Below are positions 61,038 to 64,000 of a stretch of DNA of 64,000 nt, piece by piece. The notes below the pieces were generated by a model that saw only the letters and a program-made list of their open reading frames with translations, was not told the DNA's origin and ran no database searches. Each line of letters opens with the position of its first letter. Position 1 is the stretch's first letter. The position numbers and the translations under genes were made by a program. The DNA is from Calycina herbarum (taxonomy: Eukaryota; Ascomycota; Leotiomycetes; Helotiales; Pezizellaceae), in assembly GCA_001414485.1 (NCBI GenBank), contig LLEY01000055.1, positions 186,001-250,000 of the forward strand, read 5' to 3'.

Positions 61038-61590
61038 TAAACAGCACGTCACTTACCCCATATTAATCATCCGAGGACTTTCAACTAACAATTGACAGGT
61101 GTTCGTCTGACCTCAAAAATACCATACTTCTTTTGCAAAAAGAGACGCGTCGATCAACTCACTTGCCGTTTCAAAATTATGCGATGGTTAATTTGGAAAA
61201 TGGGGATAACTGTGCTTTTCAATTCCTTTCTATGGTTTTCTTATTTTCGACGGACTAACGAACTCGTGGAAAGAGGGAGATTGATACGGAGTTCATGTAC
61301 GCCGGGAGTTTTAAAAGTTTTAAAGAAGGAAACATTACAAGTGAATTCGTATTTCCTCTCGCTTAGCTTTTTGATTTGACGTCAATGACAACCACAGTGA
61401 ATGTTTTATCTCAAACTTCGGGACCATGCAGTGACGCCATGAACTGTAGACATCAGATCCACAAAATATCTCTTTATGATAATCTATCTTGAACAAGATT
61501 AATATAATAATAAACTATCTAACTACTCAAGTAGTATTCTAAGTAGTACTTAGTAAGTACTAGACTGAAAAGAAACAAGAGGTAGTATAT
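61038..61590. other. 3' flank of the ankyrin gene, no gene seen
   Basis: No supported gene. From about 61490 the sequence becomes AT-rich with short palindromes (CTACTCAAGTAG, TAGTACTTAGTAAGTACTA), which may be the left edge of the repeat field that follows. Confidence 0.5.
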
Positions 61591-62560
61591 CCGAGTTCTC
61601 CTACGCTTCAGAGACTATTTCCGAAATCCCGAATTCTCTAAAATTATTTCCGAGATTCTTTCCGAGAGTTCCTCCGCGAATAATTCAGACATTTATAACG
61701 TAGATTTATCTTGATTCCCTCGGATTTATTTCGGATTTACCTCTCGGGGATTTCTAATTTACTACTTTTCTCTAAGTTATTTTCCTTAAGTAAGTATTGT
61801 TCTCTAAGTTTTCTCTAGCAAGTGTTTTTCTCCGAGTTCCTATTTTCTTTTCTCCGAGACCTTCAGATTTATGTTTCTTGGGTTTATTTAGGATTCTTTT
61901 CTCGGAATAGAGCTACTCTAACTCTCTCTCTTTTCTCCGCGTCGTTTCTCTAAGTGATTTCACCGAGTCGTTTCTCTAGATCCTTGATCCTATTTTTCTC
62001 CGAGTACTTTCCCAAGGCCTCTTCTTCGCGTTCTTGTTGTCTTCGCCGAGCCACTGTTTTCTCCCAGTTGCTTTTCTTCGAAGGTTTTTTGCTCCGAGAG
62101 TTGGTTTCTCCAAGTATTCTTCTCGGAGTTAATTCCGCGGAGTAAATTTCTGGGACTTATTTCTAAGTGTCGGAACTTACTCTTTAAGTCTCTAAGTACT
62201 TTTCTCTGAACGACCTTTTTTCTCGAAGTTATTCAGGTATTATTTCGGAATTATATTCAGAAATTATTTCGGATATATGTCTTGGATAGATTTCTTAGAT
62301 TAGGCATTCTATTAGAGTTCTTTTCTCCGATGGTTTCTCCGAGTTCTCGGGGTTATATTCTCTTTTCAAAAACCTTTCCTAGAACAGGTTTCTTTCTTAG
62401 AATTATTTTTCAGACTCTTTAATCTTGGATTTATTCCTTTAAGTCGCTTCTCCGAGATCTTTGGTTTTATATATTCTCGGATTTATTTTGGATTTGTTTT
62501 TTCTCTGAGTACTTTACTCCGAGTTCTTAATCTCTCAGACTCTTCTAGCGTTATTTCTAG
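61591..62560. repeat. Degenerate CTCCGAG-motif repeat field
   Basis: Close variants of TTTCTCCGAGTT recur irregularly across about 970 bp, with inverted or shifted forms such as TCTCGGAATA and TTCGGATTTATT. Spacing is not constant, so this is not a clean tandem array. No convincing gene lies in it. It could be an old mobile-element end or a decayed satellite. Confidence 0.55.
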
Positions 62561-62762
62561 GTCTCGGATTTAATTTATACTTGTAACTTTTCTCAGAAGA
62601 TATATTTGAGAAGAGAGGATAGTATAGAGAAGAGAATAATTTGGGGTTCGGATTTTTAGAGAAGTCAGGGAAGGCGCGGGTTTGGCGTTTGTAAGAAAGT
62701 CGAAGGTTGGCGAGTGAGCCGTAAGAAAGCTGCAGAAACCACGAGTTAGCGATTAACAAACA

Positions 62763-63063
62763 AGTAAGCTTTTACAAGTAAGCTAGTATATATAAGTAAG
62801 CCATCAACTTATAAGTAAGCTAGTGAAGTTTTGCGAGTAATCTACTATTCTGCGGGTAAGCTACCCATTTCAAAATGGCGAGTAAGCCAGTTGTTGATAA
62901 GTAAGCTATTCATCTATAAGTAAGCTTATAACTTTTGAGAGTAAGCTAGTAATTGACGAGTAAGCCATTAACTTGTGACTGAGCTAGCAATTAGTGAGTT
63001 ACTTGTGAGTAAGCCAGTACCATGTATGTAAGCTAGCAATGGGCGAGGTAGCTAGTAATCTGG
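62763..63063. repeat. Tandem array of a ~19-bp AGTAAGC unit, about 15 copies
   Basis: AGTAAGCTAGTA or AGTAAGCCA recurs head to tail at spacings mostly 16-23 bp (for example 62763, 62777, 62793, 62812, 62835, 62881, 62900, 62919, 62940, 62959, 63008). The heptamer GTAAGC(T/C) is the conserved core, with a variable AT-rich linker often containing AACTT or AATTG. Confidence 0.8.
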
Positions 63064-63631
63064 TCAGTTTGTAATGTAGATGTGGGGGTCGCGATGGACA
63101 GCAAAAGCGCTCCGCGCTCGTACCTGCCTCACTAGCTCGTTGTTCCAGCTTTCTAGGGTAATTCATGTAAATTATCCTAAAAACTTAGAACAATTGAAAA
63201 TTGACCTAGATGGGCTGATATTACTGCTTATTATCCATCGCGAGGGAAAGTCACAGAGAGACAGTGTCTTCGTGTCGTCTTTGCATGCTAGAAGGCGACT
63301 TCTAAGGAAGGTGGGGGAAGGGGTCAAAAAGTTCAACCCCTCAAATGCCCCAGTGAAATTTCGCATACTAGAAATACCATACCACACTGTCCCCAGGAAA
63401 GAACCCAGGAGAAAAGAATAATGCAGTCAAGCCATCAAAATCTCTTGCAAATGTGGGGTATATTAAATCAGATGGACTCTACCTATCTAAAGGGCAGATA
63501 GATCCATAAGAAACAAGCTGTATGCTGTATGACGAATGACGAATGACGGATGATGTATGATGTATGCCGAGCAAGTTTAAACTCCCCCAATGCTTCAATA
63601 TAACCATCAAAAAACGAATAATTCAAGCTTT
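63064..63631. other. Intergenic / 3' flank of FPPS gene
   Basis: No gene supported. A short stretch at about 63520-63575 repeats ATGACGA/ATGATGT-type heptamers (microsatellite-like) downstream of the FPPS stop codon. Confidence 0.55.
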
Positions 63632-64000
63632 CTACTTGCTTCGCTTGTAGATCTTGGCCAAGAATCCCTCGAAGACTGTCTTCTTCAACCCCTCGGATTC
63701 ATCGATATTCTCGATCAATTTTCTGATTTCGCTAACACGCTTCTCCTCGTAGTCCTTGTAGATTTGCTCTAACTTGAGCTCCTCGTATAGCTTCTTCACG
63801 ACTGCCTCGTTGGATTTGTCTTTGCGTCCGTAGTTCTCGTCGAGGACCTTTCGTTGCTCGGGGGTGGCGATGGCTAGGGCTTGGTTGACTAACCATGAAC
63901 ACTTGTTGTCGAGAATATCTGTGCCAATCTTTCCAATGTGCTCAGGTAGACCGAAGTTGTCAAGGTAATCGTCCTGAATTTGGAAGTATTCACCGAGAGG
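63632..64000 (-). CDS. ERG20: Farnesyl diphosphate synthase, C-terminal part (5' end outside window)
   Basis: Condenses IPP with DMAPP and then GPP to give farnesyl diphosphate, the branch point to sterols, ubiquinone, dolichol and prenylated proteins. The last 122 codons are present, from [17 protein letters not shown] to the stop at 63632-63634. The second Asp-rich motif DDYLD, which binds Mg-diphosphate, is intact. GKIGTDI.DNKCSWL follows, as in fungal FPPS, and the C-terminus ends KIYKRSK, a basic tail typical of the family that contacts IPP. No intron in the visible part. The first Asp-rich motif and the N-terminus lie beyond 64000. Confidence 0.95.
   Translation of the reverse strand, partial: PLGEYFQIQDDYLDNFGLPEHIGKIGTDILDNKCSWLVNQALAIATPEQRKVLDENYGRKDKSNEAVVKKLYEELKLEQIYKDYEEKRVSEIRKLIENIDESEGLKKTVFEGFLAKIYKRSK

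Noticed and set aside
61092..61379. A 95-codon frame after the ankyrin gene
   Set aside because: Begins at a non-ATG codon and has no domain; an extra exon of the ankyrin gene is unnecessary because that frame ends in a normal stop.
62763..63063. CRISPR-like array
   Set aside because: Units of about 19 bp with degenerate cores and no constant repeat/spacer structure; the context is a eukaryotic genome.
63080..63421. A 113-codon frame upstream of the FPPS 3' end
   Set aside because: No family resemblance and mixed composition; it overlaps the end of no known gene and lacks supporting signals.
46700..64000. tRNA genes
   Set aside because: No stretch with both a plausible A box and a GGTTCGA-type B box at tRNA spacing was seen by eye; a covariance search would be decisive.

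Overview
The window reads as nuclear DNA of a filamentous ascomycete, probably Pezizomycotina; no finer placement is supported. It has short GT-AG introns, a Clr5-domain ankyrin gene, a fungal-type FGAM synthase and a farnesyl diphosphate synthase. It also contains a very AT-rich transposon block mutated in the manner of repeat-induced point mutation (RIP): CpA and TpG are nearly absent over long stretches while CpG survives, and many Trp codons have become stops.

Positions 1 to about 46,700 are one pile of nested, dead mobile elements with no intact gene. The backbone is a family of Ty3/gypsy chromoviruses (gag, protease, RT, RNase H, integrase, C-terminal chromodomain, LTRs of roughly 450-500 bp). 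Copies are: C0 (1-14,790, minus, interrupted), C1 (3,992-13,295, minus, TSD GTTTA, inside C0), C3 (16,632-18,255, plus, fragment), C4 (20,105-44,065, minus, TSD GAAAA) and C6 (35,066-41,909, plus, TSD TTATT, inside C4). A gag-only LTR element (1,015-3,805, TSD CTAGT) lies in C0, and a Ty1/copia element (22,162-28,201, TSD TATAT) lies in C4. Five pogo/Fot1-type DNA transposons of about 1.86 kb (A-E) have jumped into this material, each flanked by TA. Fragments of a Tc1-like transposase and a non-LTR retrotransposon sit at 18.3-19.3 kb. A less mutated LTR remnant (46,383-46,697) marks the edge of the block.

From 46.7 kb on, composition is normal. Next to the block are two decayed genes on the minus strand: a small one with three RIP-type stops and a frameshifted protein kinase. 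Two uncharacterised ORFs follow (48,963-49,643 plus; 50,408-51,283 minus). Then come housekeeping and regulatory genes: ADE6-type phosphoribosylformylglycinamidine synthase (51,983-56,272, three exons), a Clr5-ankyrin protein (57,607-61,037, four exons) and the C-terminal third of farnesyl diphosphate synthase (63,632-64,000, minus, cut by the window end). Two small inverted-repeat elements that look like MITEs flank ADE6, and two degenerate repeat fields (61.6-62.6 and 62.76-63.06 kb) separate the ankyrin gene from the FPPS gene.

The most distinctive observation is the shared architecture of the five pogo-like transposon ends. A conserved 9-bp cap is followed by two direct repeats of exactly 17 bp, whose core sequence differs in every family. 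A second is a perfect 11-nt complementarity between the chromovirus primer-binding region and its own LTR, as in Tf1-type self-priming. All coordinates, exon joins and element ends were read by eye; no search or alignment program was run.
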